In this document: in pieces, positions 1-9,137 of the stretch
Layout: the number at the start of each line of letters is the position of its first letter
How positions within the stretch are numbered: position 1 is the first letter of the stretch
Source of the DNA: Salinicola halimionae
GTDB taxonomy: Bacteria > Pseudomonadota > Gammaproteobacteria > Pseudomonadales > Halomonadaceae
Length of the DNA stretch: 64,000 nt
Assembly (NCBI RefSeq): GCF_003206065.1
Contig: NZ_PZJQ01000002.1
Span: forward strand, 322,790 to 386,789
Reading direction: 5' to 3'
Notes under the pieces: model-generated
What the model was told of the DNA's origin: nothing
What the model saw: only the letters and a program-made list of their open reading frames with translations
The model's database searches: none
Translations under genes and position numbers: made by a program

Positions 1-183
1 CGGCAGACCGTCGGCGGCCAGCCACAGCGCCCACAGCGTCGGCCACATCAGCAGCCAGGTGCCGATCGGCTTGTCCAGGCGCGTCAGTCGCAGGAAGTCA
101 GGCAGACGCGCCAGTCCGCGGGGGTGCGCGGACGACTCGTCTTCGCCGCGGGGACGGGCAGGAGGGGAACCGGCGCTGAGCAT
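1..183 (-). CDS. ubiA: 4-hydroxybenzoate octaprenyltransferase UbiA, N-terminal part
   Basis: This is the first 61 codons of a gene that runs off the left edge. UbiA is an integral membrane enzyme that prenylates 4-hydroxybenzoate, the second committed step of ubiquinone synthesis. The translated fragment contains [19 protein letters not shown], the characteristic N-terminal signature of UbiA leading into the first membrane helix. The preceding 25 or so residues are polar and poorly conserved. The ATG at 183 is preceded by CGGAGA at a good distance. ubiC lies just upstream on the same strand, so a ubiCA operon is likely. The gene is partial only because of the window edge. Confidence 0.9.
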   Translation of the reverse strand, partial: MLSAGSPPARPRGEDESSAHPRGLARLPDFLRLTRLDKPIGTWLLMWPTLWALWLAADGLP

Positions 184-268
184 ACGAATCTCCGAAACGG
201 CAAAGCCTGAAAAATCGCCAATGACTTTACTGCAACTGCGGCTTCGCTTCGAGGAGTGGATGCCTCGT

Positions 269-853
269 TCAGCTCAGGGGGAGTCCCAGATCCTCGGCCA
301 TTTCACGCCGAAAACACTCCTGAACCAGCAGCTGAATGCCGCCGTGGCGAAAGCGTGAGCGCCGCAGCCACGGCCCCTCTCCTCCGGGCGATACCCGCGC
401 CACCTCGATCGGTTCGCGCGCGAGGTCCGGCTGGGCGAACAGCCAGCTGCCCAGCGAACGCTCCCCCAACGTGCGCAGACGGCGGCAGCCGATGCGATCC
501 AGCGGTGCAATCGAGCGTGCCGCAACCCAGGGCCGGTTGCCGCTCATCAGCATCACCTCGCGGACCCAGGCGACTCGGGTGGCGTCCAGGCCCAACGTCT
601 GACATTCGTCGCGCCGCGGTCGCTCGACGCCCTGATGTACCAGCTTGACCCGAAAAGGACGGGCGGAGGCCGCGATCAGCCGCGCCGTCAACGAGTCGGT
701 CGAGGCCACCCACTGCCACCAGGCGGCGCTCATCTCGGGGCGCTGAGCGGCGGCCGGTGTCCAGTGAACCCAGCGCCAGGATTGCTCGGCGGGTGAGAGG
801 GCATGGCAGTGACAGGCTGGGGGCACGCGAAACGACTCCATGTAAAGCACCAT
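269..853 (-). CDS. ubiC: chorismate lyase UbiC
   Basis: Chorismate lyase removes pyruvate from chorismate to give 4-hydroxybenzoate, the substrate of UbiA encoded 85 bp downstream. Family hallmarks are visible: a central SLTARLI block, a basic arginine-rich middle, and a C-terminal stretch [14 protein letters not shown]. The length (about 194 residues) suits the family. A longer reading frame is open back to 988. I chose the ATG at 853, which has CAGGG about 10 nt upstream; the ATG at 841 is an alternative. Either start leaves a short divergent promoter region towards the rubredoxin reductase gene. Confidence 0.85.
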   Translation of the reverse strand: MVLYMESFRVPPACHCHALSPAEQSWRWVHWTPAAAQRPEMSAAWWQWVASTDSLTARLIAASARPFRVKLVHQGVERPRRDECQTLGLDATRVAWVREVMLMSGNRPWVAARSIAPLDRIGCRRLRTLGERSLGSWLFAQPDLAREPIEVARVSPGGEGPWLRRSRFRHGGIQLLVQECFRREMAEDLGLPLS

Positions 854-957
854 GAAAAGACACCCTGGGAAGTGCCAGCAGCCGCGTGGCGACGCGGTCG
901 GGAGGCCGCGTAGTGTACCATGGCGCTTCGAGACGACCGACCGAACGAGCTCCCGTA

Positions 958-2163
958 ATGCGTCAATTCGATCTTGCTTCAGCGCCACTCACGATCATCG
1001 GTACCGGGATGGCGGGTTTGAACCTGGCCCGGGCGGTTCGGAGCCGCGATCCCCGGCGGGCGATCACCCTGATCAGCGCCGATAGCGGCGACGAGTACGC
1101 CAAGCCGCTGCTTTCCAGTGCCTTCACCAAGCGCCAGACCGCCTCGGCGCTGGTTGTTCGCGATGCCGTAGGCATTGCCGAGTCGCTGAACGTGCAGCTT
1201 CGCACCCATACTCTCGTGGATGCGATCGACACGGGCCGTCGTTGCCTGCATATCGGCGCTGAAACGCTGCCCTACGGCCAACTGGTGCTGGCGACCGGCG
1301 CCGCGCCCTGGCAGCCGTTCGACGTTGATCCGGCACTGCGGAATCGGGTCTTCCAGGTCAACGATCTCGACGACTATCGACGCTTGCGGGATGTGCTGGA
1401 TCGCCATCCCGAGCGTCAGGCTCGTATCGCCATCATCGGCGCCGGGCTTGTGGGCTGCGAATTTGCCAATGATCTGCACGCCGGCGGCCATCGGGTAGCC
1501 CTGGTCGCGCCCGAAACGGCGCCTTTGCCTCGTCTGTTACCCCCGCCGCTGGGGCGGGCGTTGGGTGACGCTTTCAAGGAAGCAGGCATTCGCGGCGTTT
1601 TCGAGCGTCAGACGACGGCGCTTAATGACAACGGCGAAGGCGTGACGCTGACGCTCAACGATGGCGAGACGCTGGAGGCGGATCTTGTCCTGATCGCGAC
1701 GGGCCTGCGCGCTCGCACGGGGTTGGCCGAGGCCGCGGGTTTGGCGGTCTCGTCGGCCGGAATCCTTACCGATCGCATCCTGGCCACCAGCGACCCGAGT
1801 ATCCATGCATTGGGCGACGTGGCCTGCGTCGATGGGCTTGGTACTCGCCCCGACGGCGGCTTGAATGCCATGTACGTGCAGCCGCTGCAGGCCAGCGCCA
1901 AGGCGCTGGCGGCCACCTTGACCGGTACGCCGACGCCGGTGAGCTACGGTGCCTGGCCGGTAATGGTCAAGACGCCGCTGCTGCCGATTGCTGCTCTGCC
2001 ACCGCGAGAGCCGCCACACCACTGGCGGATCGAGGGAGAAGCCAGCGATTTCAGCGCTTTGGCCGAGGACGAGAACGGCCGTCTGCTGGGGTTTGCGCTC
2101 ACTGGACGCTGTGTTCGTCGTAAAGTCGAACTGGCGCGAGCGGCCCCCCCGTTGCTAGGCTAG
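958..2163 (+). CDS. rubredoxin-NAD(+) reductase
   Basis: FAD-dependent pyridine nucleotide-disulfide family reductase of about 401 residues, which passes electrons from NAD(P)H to rubredoxin. Two Rossmann motifs are visible, GTGMAG near residue 15 for FAD and IAIIGAGLVG near residue 157 for NAD(P), followed by the second FAD-binding block around ALGDVA. In Pseudomonas the same neighbourhood (rubredoxins, rubB, hup, ubiCA) is conserved. Here no rubredoxin gene lies next to it. The ATG at 958 gives the canonical N-terminus; the frame is open further upstream, but that part overlaps the ubiC promoter. The cellular role (alkane hydroxylation or oxidative-stress electron transfer) cannot be told from sequence. 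Confidence 0.85.
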   Translation: MRQFDLASAPLTIIGTGMAGLNLARAVRSRDPRRAITLISADSGDEYAKPLLSSAFTKRQTASALVVRDAVGIAESLNVQLRTHTLVDAIDTGRRCLHIGAETLPYGQLVLATGAAPWQPFDVDPALRNRVFQVNDLDDYRRLRDVLDRHPERQARIAIIGAGLVGCEFANDLHAGGHRVALVAPETAPLPRLLPPPLGRALGDAFKEAGIRGVFERQTTALNDNGEGVTLTLNDGETLEADLVLIATGLRARTGLAEAAGLAVSSAGILTDRILATSDPSIHALGDVACVDGLGTRPDGGLNAMYVQPLQASAKALAATLTGTPTPVSYGAWPVMVKTPLLPIAALPPREPPHHWRIEGEASDFSALAEDENGRLLGFALTGRCVRRKVELARAAPPLLG

Positions 2164-2335
2164 CCTCGGTGGCTGCGGGTATGTCAGCCATGAATCGTTA
2201 CCTGATGCTGGACAAACCGCGCCCCGAGCTGCTTATTATGCGTTCGGAGGGCGTCCCGTCCTCATCGAGAACAACAACTCGTTTCCAATGCGAGGCGTGT
2301 GTCAGGTGACGCCATTGCCAAATTAGGAGGGCTCT

Positions 2336-2611
2336 ATGCGTAAGCCAGAACTCGCTGCGGCGATTGCCGAGCGTGCGGATCTTTCGAAAGACAAGGCCAG
2401 TCAGGTATTGAACGTCATCCTCGACGAGATTACCGGTACGGTTTCCAAAGGTAGCGATGTCACGTTGATCGGTTTCGGTTCATTCACGGTTCGCGAGCGT
2501 GCCGCACGAACGGGCAAAAACCCGCAGACGGGCAAGCCGTTGGACATTCCGGCCAGCAAGACCGTGGCTTTCAAGCCGGGTAAAGCTCTCAAGGACGCCG
2601 TCAGCAAGTAA
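2336..2611 (+). CDS. hup: DNA-binding protein HU
   Basis: Histone-like HU subunit of 91 residues, the usual length. It binds and bends DNA non-specifically and compacts the nucleoid. The diagnostic arm region GFGSFTVRERAARTGKNPQTG is present, followed by the conserved C-terminal VAFKPGKALKDAV. A strong ribosome-binding site (AGGAGG) lies 6 nt before the ATG, fitting an abundant protein. It follows the rubredoxin reductase, as in Pseudomonas. I cannot say from one gene whether it is the alpha or beta type. Confidence 0.95.
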   Translation: MRKPELAAAIAERADLSKDKASQVLNVILDEITGTVSKGSDVTLIGFGSFTVRERAARTGKNPQTGKPLDIPASKTVAFKPGKALKDAVSK

Positions 2612-2736
2612 TTCGGGTTCCGGATTCTTGAGCGCTCATCGACCGATGAGCGAAACGATAGCCGGTCCGTCGCAAGCTGGCGGGTCGGCATTTTTCCGCG
2701 ATATTCCCCAATCATGTTCGATTCGTGCGAGGTAGC

Positions 2737-3093
2737 ATGAAGCTCAAGTTGATGCTCTGGTGGCTTGGCGTGATGCTCAAGCGTGCGCGTTCGCGCAAGG
2801 CTGCTTTTCGCGACACGTTGGAAAAACTTCAGCGATTCGACTGGGGCGTCGCGACAGAAGACCTCTCGATTGCCCGTCACTATCGGATGAGCCCGAACGC
2901 CATTCACACCGACACCGGTCTGCCGGTGGATCTGGCGCTGGAACTGCGTTTCCGCGATGCCGAGAGTGCCACGCGCTTTTTGCGCAAACCCTCCCAGCGT
3001 GCTTTCCGCGAAGGCCTGTTCAACGGTCGGTTGCGATTGGTGGGGGACTCCCGCGATCTCGAGCGACTCCAGAGTTTACTCAAGCATCTTTGA
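2737..3093 (+). CDS. SCP2-like lipid-binding domain protein
   Basis: Small protein of 118 residues. After a hydrophobic and basic N-terminus it has the layout of sterol-carrier-protein-2-like folds: an ALELRFRDAESATRFL strand-helix segment, then GRLRLVGD and a C-terminal helix LERLQSLLKHL. Such domains bind lipids or act as accessory factors (UbiJ-type proteins are an example), but the exact role here is unknown. The ATG at 2737 has GAGG about 8 nt upstream; an in-frame start 12 nt earlier is less likely. It stands alone, converging on the pirin gene. Confidence 0.6.
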   Translation: MKLKLMLWWLGVMLKRARSRKAAFRDTLEKLQRFDWGVATEDLSIARHYRMSPNAIHTDTGLPVDLALELRFRDAESATRFLRKPSQRAFREGLFNGRLRLVGDSRDLERLQSLLKHL

Positions 3094-3157
3094 TTTCGAG
3101 CCACGACCACCAAGCCGGCAACGTCCCTGTCGCCGGTCGATGATGTCCTGGTCGGTA

Positions 3158-3871
3158 TCACTGCAGCCGTACGCTGGGTAGATCGAACACCAGTACCTCG
3201 GCATCCTTTCCGTTTTCCAGCGTCACGCCGGGCTCATCCACGAGCATCAGGGCGTCGCCTCCCTCGAGGTCCTGACCGTTGACCGCAACGCTACCCTTGA
3301 CGACATGCACGTAGCTCTGGCGACCGTCTGCCAGCGGTAGCTCCGCGCGCTCGTCGCCATCCAGCAGCGAGGCGTAGATAAAGGCATCCTGCTGCAGTTG
3401 CAGCGAGCCATCGTGGCCGTCCGGGGAGAGAATCAGACACAGCTTGCCGCGCTTGTCGGCGTCCGTGAAATCCTTCTCGGCATAGTTCGGCGTCAGGCCA
3501 CGCTCGCTGGGGAACAGCCAGATCTGCAGGAAATGCACCGGTTCGCTAGCGGAATGATTGAATTCGCTATGCTCGACGCCGCTGCCGGTGGTCATGATCT
3601 GCACCCGCCCCGGGCCGATCGAGGAGCCGTTGCCCAGCGTGTCCTTGTGGCCCAGCTCGCCGCTCAGTACGTAGGAGAAAATCTCCATGTCCTGATGACC
3701 GTGCTGGCCGAAGCCTTGCCCGGGGGCAACGCGATCCTCGTTGATCACTCGCAGCACGCTGAAGTGCACGTGCTTGGGGTCGTGATAGCCGGCGAAAGAG
3801 AACGAGTGATAGCTCTTGAGCCAGCCGTGATCGGCATGACCGCGTTCGTTGCTACGTCGAATCGTCAACAT
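3158..3871 (-). CDS. pirin family protein (YhhW-like)
   Basis: Bicupin pirin of 237 residues, similar to E. coli YhhW, a metal-dependent quercetin 2,3-dioxygenase in vitro. The four metal ligands known from YhhW fall at identical positions: His57 and His59 in GQHGHQDMEIF, and His101 and Glu103 in GVEHSEFN. The first cupin is therefore likely metal-binding and the second lacks ligands, as usual. The gene is monocistronic between convergent SCP2-like and co-directional trpA genes. The physiological substrate is not known. Confidence 0.85.
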   Translation of the reverse strand: MLTIRRSNERGHADHGWLKSYHSFSFAGYHDPKHVHFSVLRVINEDRVAPGQGFGQHGHQDMEIFSYVLSGELGHKDTLGNGSSIGPGRVQIMTTGSGVEHSEFNHSASEPVHFLQIWLFPSERGLTPNYAEKDFTDADKRGKLCLILSPDGHDGSLQLQQDAFIYASLLDGDERAELPLADGRQSYVHVVKGSVAVNGQDLEGGDALMLVDEPGVTLENGKDAEVLVFDLPSVRLQ

Positions 3872-4026
3872 GGCCTGTCTCCCTTCTTGAGGCGCTCCTG
3901 GATTCAGCTCGAGCGCGATGGAGTCAGTTTATCGCCTAAATAATCGAACAAAAGTGCGTTTTTGCGCATGCTTAAGTGCATAAAATCGAAATATCCCCAA
4001 CATGAGATTCGATTTCGACGTGCCAC

Positions 4027-4860
4027 TCAAGGGGCCCTCTGCATCGCTTCGGCCAGTTCTCCTACCAGTGCCAATGCCGCTTCTATCCCCTGATCCGTGA
4101 GCCGCTCGACCAGCGCGCTACCCACCACGACGGCATCGGCGATGGCGGCGATGGCCGCTGCCGTATCGCCATCACGCACGCCAAAGCCGACGGCGATGGG
4201 CAGGGGCGTTTGTCGCTTGAGATCGCAGAGCGAGTCGCCTAACGAGGCCGCGATATCGAGACGCTGACTGCCGGTGACGCCGTTGAACGCGATGCGATAG
4301 ACGAAACCGTCGCCCTGGGCGAGCAATGCCGGCAGCCGTTCGAGCGGCGTGGTCGGCGCCACCAGCGGGATGCGCGCCAGGCCTAGATCGCGCGCCCTGG
4401 CGGTCAGCGCGGCCCCGTGCTCCAACGGTAGGTCGACCAGAATCAGGCCGTCGACGCCCGCCTCGGCGGCCGCTTGCAGAAAACGCTCCTCGCCGAAGCG
4501 CTGGATCGGATTGAGATAGCCCATCAGCACGATCGGCGTGTCGGCGTCGCCTTCACGGAAGTCGCGCACCATATCCAGCGTGCGGACCAGCGTCTGACCG
4601 TTCGCCAGGGCACGCTGGCCGGCGCGCTGAATCGCCACGCCGTCGGCCATCGGATCGCTGAACGGCATGCCCAGCTCGATGATGTCCGCCCCCGCCTTAG
4701 GTAGGCGCTCGAGCAGCTGGCGGGACTGTTCGAGATCGGGATCGCCGGCCATGACGTAAGTGACCAATGCCGCTCGCTGTTCTTCACGCAGCGCCGCAAA
4801 ACGTCGCGTCAGACGGGAATCGGTATTCAACGTCTCGGTATTCAAAGGCATCGCACTCAT
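4027..4860 (-). CDS. trpA: tryptophan synthase alpha chain
   Basis: The alpha subunit cleaves indole-3-glycerol phosphate to indole and passes indole to TrpB through a tunnel. The catalytic acids are visible as Glu62 in [11 protein letters not shown] and Asp73 in MADGVAIQ; these correspond to Glu49 and Asp60 of enteric TrpA, with a longer N-terminus here. The loop reads [12 protein letters not shown], with the tyrosine and GVTG kept. The ATG overlaps the trpB stop (ATGA), so translation is coupled. The N-terminal leader carries two 15-bp repeats (4821-4850), giving NTETLNTDS. Confidence 0.95.
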   Translation of the reverse strand: MSAMPLNTETLNTDSRLTRRFAALREEQRAALVTYVMAGDPDLEQSRQLLERLPKAGADIIELGMPFSDPMADGVAIQRAGQRALANGQTLVRTLDMVRDFREGDADTPIVLMGYLNPIQRFGEERFLQAAAEAGVDGLILVDLPLEHGAALTARARDLGLARIPLVAPTTPLERLPALLAQGDGFVYRIAFNGVTGSQRLDIAASLGDSLCDLKRQTPLPIAVGFGVRDGDTAAAIAAIADAVVVGSALVERLTDQGIEAALALVGELAEAMQRAP

Positions 4861-6107
4861 GTTTCGGCCTCCTCGGGCATCAGGTGACGGGTGATGGTGT
4901 CCATGTCCTTGTCGCCGCGGCCGCTCAGGCAGACCACGATGACCCGATCGACGCTTTGTTCTGCCGCCAGCCGGCCCGCTTCATGTAGAGCGTGAGCGGA
5001 CTCTAGCGCCGGCAGAATCCCCTCCAGCCGGCAGCAGAGGCCGACGGCTGCCAGCGCCTCATTGTCGGTAACCGCGACGTAGCTTGCCCGACCGCTGTCG
5101 TGCAGATAGGCGTGCTCCGGCCCGATGCCCGGATAGTCGAGGCCAGCGGAGATCGAGTGGGCGTCGAGGATCTGGCCGTGATCGTCCTGCAGCAGATAGG
5201 TGCGATTGCCGTGCAGAATGCCGGGAGAGCCGCCGTTGAGACTGGCGGCATGGCGCCCGCTCTCCAGCCCTTCGCCGGCCGCTTCCACACCGATCATCGC
5301 GACGTCGTCATCGAGGAAGGCGTGAAACAGCCCCATGGCGTTGGAGCCGCCGCCGACGCAGGCGACCAGCGTGTCCGGCAGACGACCCTGCGTCGCCAGC
5401 AGTTGCTCGCGCGTCTCGACGCCGATCACCGACTGGAAGTCCCGTACCATGCGCGGGTAGGGCGCCGGGCCTGCCACGGTGCCGATGATGTAGAAGGTAT
5501 CGTCGACGTTGGCGACCCAGTCACGCAGCGCCTCGTTCATGGCATCCTTGAGCGTCGCCGTACCGCTGTGAACGGGAACGATCTCGGCACCCAACAGGTG
5601 CATGCGCTGGACATTGGGCTGCTGGCGCTCGATGTCTGTCGCGCCCATGTAGATCACGCAGGGCAGGCCGAGTCGAGCCGCCACCGTTGCGACGGCGACG
5701 CCGTGCATGCCGGCGCCGGTCTCGGCGATCAGCCGCTGGCGGCCCATGCGTTGTGCCAGTAGCGCCTGGCCCAGCGCATTGTTGATCTTGTGCGCGCCGG
5801 TGTGGTTCAGATCCTCGCGCTTGAGATAGATTTTCGCACCGCCGAAGTGCTCGGTTAGACGCTCGGCGAAGTAAAGCGGCGTGGCGCGGCCGACGTAATC
5901 GCGCTGCAGTTCCTCCAGACGCGCTTGAAAGGCCGTATCGACCCGCGCTGCGTCATAGGCGGCTTCGATCTCGCCGATCAGCGGCATCAGCGTTTCCGCG
6001 ACGTAGCGTCCGCCGTAGCCTTGCTGGGGCTGATTGTCGTCGCCGTCATTCGGGCTGGCGCCGAAAAAGCCATTCTCGTCGGGAAGGTCCGTCATTATCG
6101 AGCTCAT
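4857..6107 (-). CDS. trpB: tryptophan synthase beta chain
   Basis: PLP enzyme condensing indole with serine to make tryptophan, 416 residues. The PLP lysine motif [11 protein letters not shown], the Glu in AETGAGMHG, the GGGSNAMG phosphate loop, [16 protein letters not shown] and the C-terminal LSGRGDKD are all present, so it is a catalytically complete TrpB1. One usually conserved motif is altered: GPHPYP of most TrpB proteins reads GPAPYP. The ATG at 6107 has AGGA upstream. The trpBA operon is divergent from a LysR gene, the arrangement of pseudomonads, where TrpI activates trpBA in response to indoleglycerol phosphate. Confidence 0.95.
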   Translation of the reverse strand: MSSIMTDLPDENGFFGASPNDGDDNQPQQGYGGRYVAETLMPLIGEIEAAYDAARVDTAFQARLEELQRDYVGRATPLYFAERLTEHFGGAKIYLKREDLNHTGAHKINNALGQALLAQRMGRQRLIAETGAGMHGVAVATVAARLGLPCVIYMGATDIERQQPNVQRMHLLGAEIVPVHSGTATLKDAMNEALRDWVANVDDTFYIIGTVAGPAPYPRMVRDFQSVIGVETREQLLATQGRLPDTLVACVGGGSNAMGLFHAFLDDDVAMIGVEAAGEGLESGRHAASLNGGSPGILHGNRTYLLQDDHGQILDAHSISAGLDYPGIGPEHAYLHDSGRASYVAVTDNEALAAVGLCCRLEGILPALESAHALHEAGRLAAEQSVDRVIVVCLSGRGDKDMDTITRHLMPEEAET

Positions 6108-6190
6108 CAGTCATTTCCTGTCAGTCGATTCGATGACGTCAGATTAGGCTGGCAGCGCAATACGGAAAATCGATAAACTCTCCTCATCAT

Positions 6191-6205
6191 GTGAGTAAAA
6201 CTCAC
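6191..6205. promoter_or_regulatory. candidate TrpI (LysR-type) binding site
   Basis: The sequence GTGAGTAAAACTCAC is a perfect inverted repeat (5-bp arms, 5-bp spacer) containing the LysR-type T-N11-A pattern. It lies in the 115-bp divergent region between trpB and the LysR gene, immediately before the latter. It is the obvious candidate site for that regulator. Binding is inferred. Confidence 0.6.
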
Positions 6206-6222
6206 CTATGGATGGAGCTGGA

Positions 6223-7188
6223 ATGGTCACACTGCCTTCCCTCAACGCGCTGCGCGCGTTCGAAGCCACGGCCCGCCTGGGTAGCGTCAGCGCCGCCGCG
6301 CGCGAGTTGAACGTCACTCATGGTGCGGTGAGTAGGCAGCTGCGAACGCTGGAGCACCATTTCGGCGTCGATCTGTTCGAGAAGGCCGGACGCGGCCTCG
6401 CATTGACGGATCACGGCCGGGCGCTGTATCCCTCAGTGGGTGAAGCTTTCTCACAGTTGATCGAAGGCTGCACGACGCTGGCGCGTCGTCTCGACGAGGC
6501 GCCTTTCACGCTGGCCTGCCCGGGAAGCCTGCTGGCGCGCTGGCTGATTCCGCGACTTGATCGGCTCAATGCCGATCTGCCGGATTTGCGCCTGCGAACG
6601 GTTTCCAGCGAACACGAGCTCGATCCGCGCCGCGAGGATGTCGACGCCACATTGCGCTTCGCCGCCCCGCCGTGGCCCGACGATATGACGGTGATTCCGC
6701 TGACGCCGGAGCGGATCGTTGCCGTGGCTTCGCCCAAGGTCTGGACGACGGCGTCGAGAGAGTCGCCCCAGGCCATGCTCGAACGCCTCACGCTGCTGGA
6801 TACGGCGTCACGCCCGCAGGCGTGGCCAGAGTGGGCAGCGGCCATGGGGGTCGATGACGCGACGTTGACCGCCGCGCGCGCCGAGGGCCGCAGTTTCGAA
6901 CATCTCTACTATCTGCTGGAGGCCGCGCTGGCGGGGTTGGGGGTCGCCATTGCGCCGCATGTTCTGGTGGCAGCCGAGCTGGATCAGGAGCGGCTGATCG
7001 CGCCGTGGCCCGCGATCGACACCGCCGCCTCGCTGGGGCTGTGGCTGGCACCTCGCGTCGATATCCGACGCGGCGAGCGCCTCGCCGAGTGGCTGCGACG
7101 CGAGCTGGGCCGCGGTGTCAGAGTCGGTGAAGAGCCACTGCAGGACGATCAGCGGTCGGCAGTATCCTCGCGGGACGCGGCGCGCTGA
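6223..7188 (+). CDS. trpI: LysR-family regulator, probable TrpI
   Basis: LysR-type activator of 321 residues. The N-terminal winged helix (LNALRAFEATARLGSVSAAARELNVTHGAVSRQLRTLE) matches the GcvA/TrpI/AmpR subgroup, and the rest is a periplasmic-binding-like effector domain. Divergence from trpBA suggests it is TrpI. The ATG at 6223 has GGAG 5 nt upstream; an ATG at 6208 abuts the operator and would add five residues. The gene's 3' end overlaps the convergent GntR-type gene by 40 bp. Confidence 0.75.
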   Translation: MVTLPSLNALRAFEATARLGSVSAAARELNVTHGAVSRQLRTLEHHFGVDLFEKAGRGLALTDHGRALYPSVGEAFSQLIEGCTTLARRLDEAPFTLACPGSLLARWLIPRLDRLNADLPDLRLRTVSSEHELDPRREDVDATLRFAAPPWPDDMTVIPLTPERIVAVASPKVWTTASRESPQAMLERLTLLDTASRPQAWPEWAAAMGVDDATLTAARAEGRSFEHLYYLLEAALAGLGVAIAPHVLVAAELDQERLIAPWPAIDTAASLGLWLAPRVDIRRGERLAEWLRRELGRGVRVGEEPLQDDQRSAVSSRDAAR

Positions 7189-7886
7189 CGATAGAGTTCG
7201 CTGGCGCGGGTAAGGTGGTCGCGCATCGCCTGCTCTGCGGCATCGGGATCGTTGTCGGCCAGGCAATCGACGATCTGATGATGCTCGCGAAGGGAGACGT
7301 CCTCGGCGCCGCGAAAACTGACGATGCCGAGATGATAGTCCTTCAGCCAGTGCAGCATGGCGCGAGCCGTCGCCGAAAAGATCGGATTGCCGGTCATGTC
7401 GGCGATGGCGCTGTGAAAGGCCATGTCGCATTCGATGAAGACGTCGCCATGCCGACTCTGCTGCATCTCGTCGATCAGCTGGCGTAGTTTGTCGATATCG
7501 TCGGCCGTGGCTCGCGTTGCGGCCATCCGGACCATGCCGGCCTCGAAGAATACTCGGGCCTGCTTGAGGTGGTCGATGTTCTCGGCGTCGTCGTCGAGCA
7601 GAAAGCGGGCCGTAGTATCGAACTGGGAGATCATCGAGTGCACGGTGACTTCGCTGATCCGCGCTCGTTCGCCGTGATGGATGGTGATCCTGCCCATCGA
7701 GGCCAGCTGCTGCATGGCTTCGCGAATCGCCGGTCTGCCCACACCGTAGAGCCCCATCAGCTCACGCTCGGGCGGCAACTGATCGCCGGGTTGCAGCTTC
7801 TGTGACTGGATCAGCGTCAGCAAGCGTTCCAGTACTTCTTCCGATAACTTGCGCCGCCGAATCGGCGCCGTCGCAGTGTCGTTCAT
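7149..7886 (-). CDS. NanR-like GntR/FCD transcriptional regulator
   Basis: FadR-subfamily GntR regulator of 245 residues. The N-terminal winged helix (residues about 10-75) contains LQPGDQLPPERELMGLYGVGRPAIREAM. The C-terminal FCD domain has the metal-binding-type pattern FIECDMAFHSAIADMTGNPIF. Resemblance to E. coli NanR extends to HHGERARIS after the helix-turn-helix. It precedes the divergent sugar-acid genes and is likely their repressor. The candidate operators at 9121 and 11233 contain TGGTAT, close to the GGTATA element recognised by NanR. The frame is open to 8240 but only the region from 7886 is protein-like. Confidence 0.8.
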   Translation of the reverse strand: MNDTATAPIRRRKLSEEVLERLLTLIQSQKLQPGDQLPPERELMGLYGVGRPAIREAMQQLASMGRITIHHGERARISEVTVHSMISQFDTTARFLLDDDAENIDHLKQARVFFEAGMVRMAATRATADDIDKLRQLIDEMQQSRHGDVFIECDMAFHSAIADMTGNPIFSATARAMLHWLKDYHLGIVSFRGAEDVSLREHHQIVDCLADNDPDAAEQAMRDHLTRASELYRQRAASREDTADR

Positions 7887-7992
7887 GGAATATCCTGTCT
7901 TCGCCGTCAAATGGCCGCCGGGTCTCGCATCTCGAAGCCTAGAATAGTCGCTTCGGTGATCCGCGGGATAGCCGTTCTCCCAAACGCGACGG

Positions 7993-9066
7993 CTAGCGGC
8001 CCCAGCGTTCGGGGATGACGGTGTGATGCGACGCTGCCGCGCGATAGGCGGCTTCGACCAGTGCCAGCGTATTGAAATTGTCTTCGCCGCAGGTTTCGAC
8101 CGGGCGATGTTGGCGCCGCGCCTGCAGCCAGTCGGCCTGGAAGGCGAGCACGCTGGCCTGGATCGGCACCCACGGCGCTTCGCTCCACGCCGGCGGTTCG
8201 GGGCTGACATCGCGAACCTCACGCTGGCCGTCGACGTCATGGATCTCCAGTACGAAATCCTGACGCAGGCGCAGTGAACCCTGCTCGCCGTCGATCTCGA
8301 TCAGGCTCTGCGGAAAGGGATCATCGGCGAGGTGTGTGGCGTAGCTGCAATCCACCACCGCCGTGACGCCGTTGGCGTGGCGCAGCATCAGGGTGGCGAC
8401 GTCTTCGCCGTTGATGGCAGGGTTGACCCGCGCGGTCTCGCAGCTGAGCCGGTCCACTTCGCCGAACAGGGCACGAGCGATATCGAGCACGTGGATGCCC
8501 AGATCCTCGATGATGAAGCGCTCGACACGAGCCAGATAGGGTTGTGCCTTGTAGACGTCGAAGCCGCTTCGATAGCTGATGCGGCCGAAGAACGGGCGGC
8601 CGATCTCGCCATCGCGCAGAGCCTCGATCGTCCGGCGTACGGCCTGCTGCCAGCGGAAGTTCTCGTGAATGCTGAGACTGACGCCCCGCTGGGTGCAGTA
8701 TTCGATCAGCCGGCGCGCTGTCTCCAGCGAACCGGCGAACGGCTTCTGACACAGGATATCGACGCCGCGATCGGCGGCCAGCGGCACCAGCGCGGCATGA
8801 GCCGAGGTGGTGGTGGCGATATCGACGAAATCCAGCCCTGGGTCTGCGGAATCGGCGAGTGCCTCGAACATCGCTTCAGCATCGGTGTATGTCGCTTCGA
8901 TGCCGAAGCGATCCTGAAAATGCGCCAGCCGTTGAGGATCGCGATCGCACAGCGCCACGATCTTAACGCCCGGTAGCTCCTGCCACGCCCGCATCTGGTT
9001 CTCGGCAAAGAAGCCGCAGCCGATCAACGCGCCCCGTAAGTCCCGTGCGGCCTGTCGCTCGCTCAT
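7993..9066 (-). CDS. apsD: Gfo/Idh/MocA oxidoreductase, probable D-apiose dehydrogenase
   Basis: NAD(P)-dependent sugar dehydrogenase of 357 residues. The Rossmann motif GALIGCGFFAENQ is at residue 12, the catalytic lysine lies in ILCQKPFAGS (EKP in most relatives), and a C-terminal GFO_IDH_MocA domain follows. Alone it could oxidise many sugars. The neighbours (a two-part D-apionate lactonase, 3-oxo-isoapionate decarboxylase and D-apionate oxidoisomerase) are those known for D-apiose catabolism, where ApsD makes D-apionolactone. The specific name therefore rests mainly on context. It is divergent from the lactonase genes across a 161-bp region with a candidate operator. Confidence 0.7.
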   Translation of the reverse strand: MSERQAARDLRGALIGCGFFAENQMRAWQELPGVKIVALCDRDPQRLAHFQDRFGIEATYTDAEAMFEALADSADPGLDFVDIATTTSAHAALVPLAADRGVDILCQKPFAGSLETARRLIEYCTQRGVSLSIHENFRWQQAVRRTIEALRDGEIGRPFFGRISYRSGFDVYKAQPYLARVERFIIEDLGIHVLDIARALFGEVDRLSCETARVNPAINGEDVATLMLRHANGVTAVVDCSYATHLADDPFPQSLIEIDGEQGSLRLRQDFVLEIHDVDGQREVRDVSPEPPAWSEAPWVPIQASVLAFQADWLQARRQHRPVETCGEDNFNTLALVEAAYRAAASHHTVIPERWGR

Positions 9067-9120
9067 TTCACTTCCTCTCCGCCAAGTCTGCCGGTTGATG
9101 CATTAAATCGGCTTGTCGAG

Positions 9121-9137
9121 ATCATGTCATCATACCA
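9121..9137 (-). promoter_or_regulatory. candidate operator 1 of the apionate cluster
   Basis: On the minus strand this reads TGGTATGATGACATGAT. It matches a site upstream of oiaC (11233-11249) at 16 of 17 positions. It lies in the apsD/apnL divergent region. I infer it is bound by the adjacent NanR-like regulator. Confidence 0.65.

Noticed and set aside
2633-2652. Inverted repeat CGCTCATCG-AC-CGATGAGCG after hup as a terminator
   Set aside because: No T run follows on the plus strand, so I did not annotate it as a rho-independent terminator.
5680-5720. TrpB GAGMHG instead of GAGQHG
   Set aside because: I believe pseudomonad-type TrpB proteins also have methionine here, so it is not notable.
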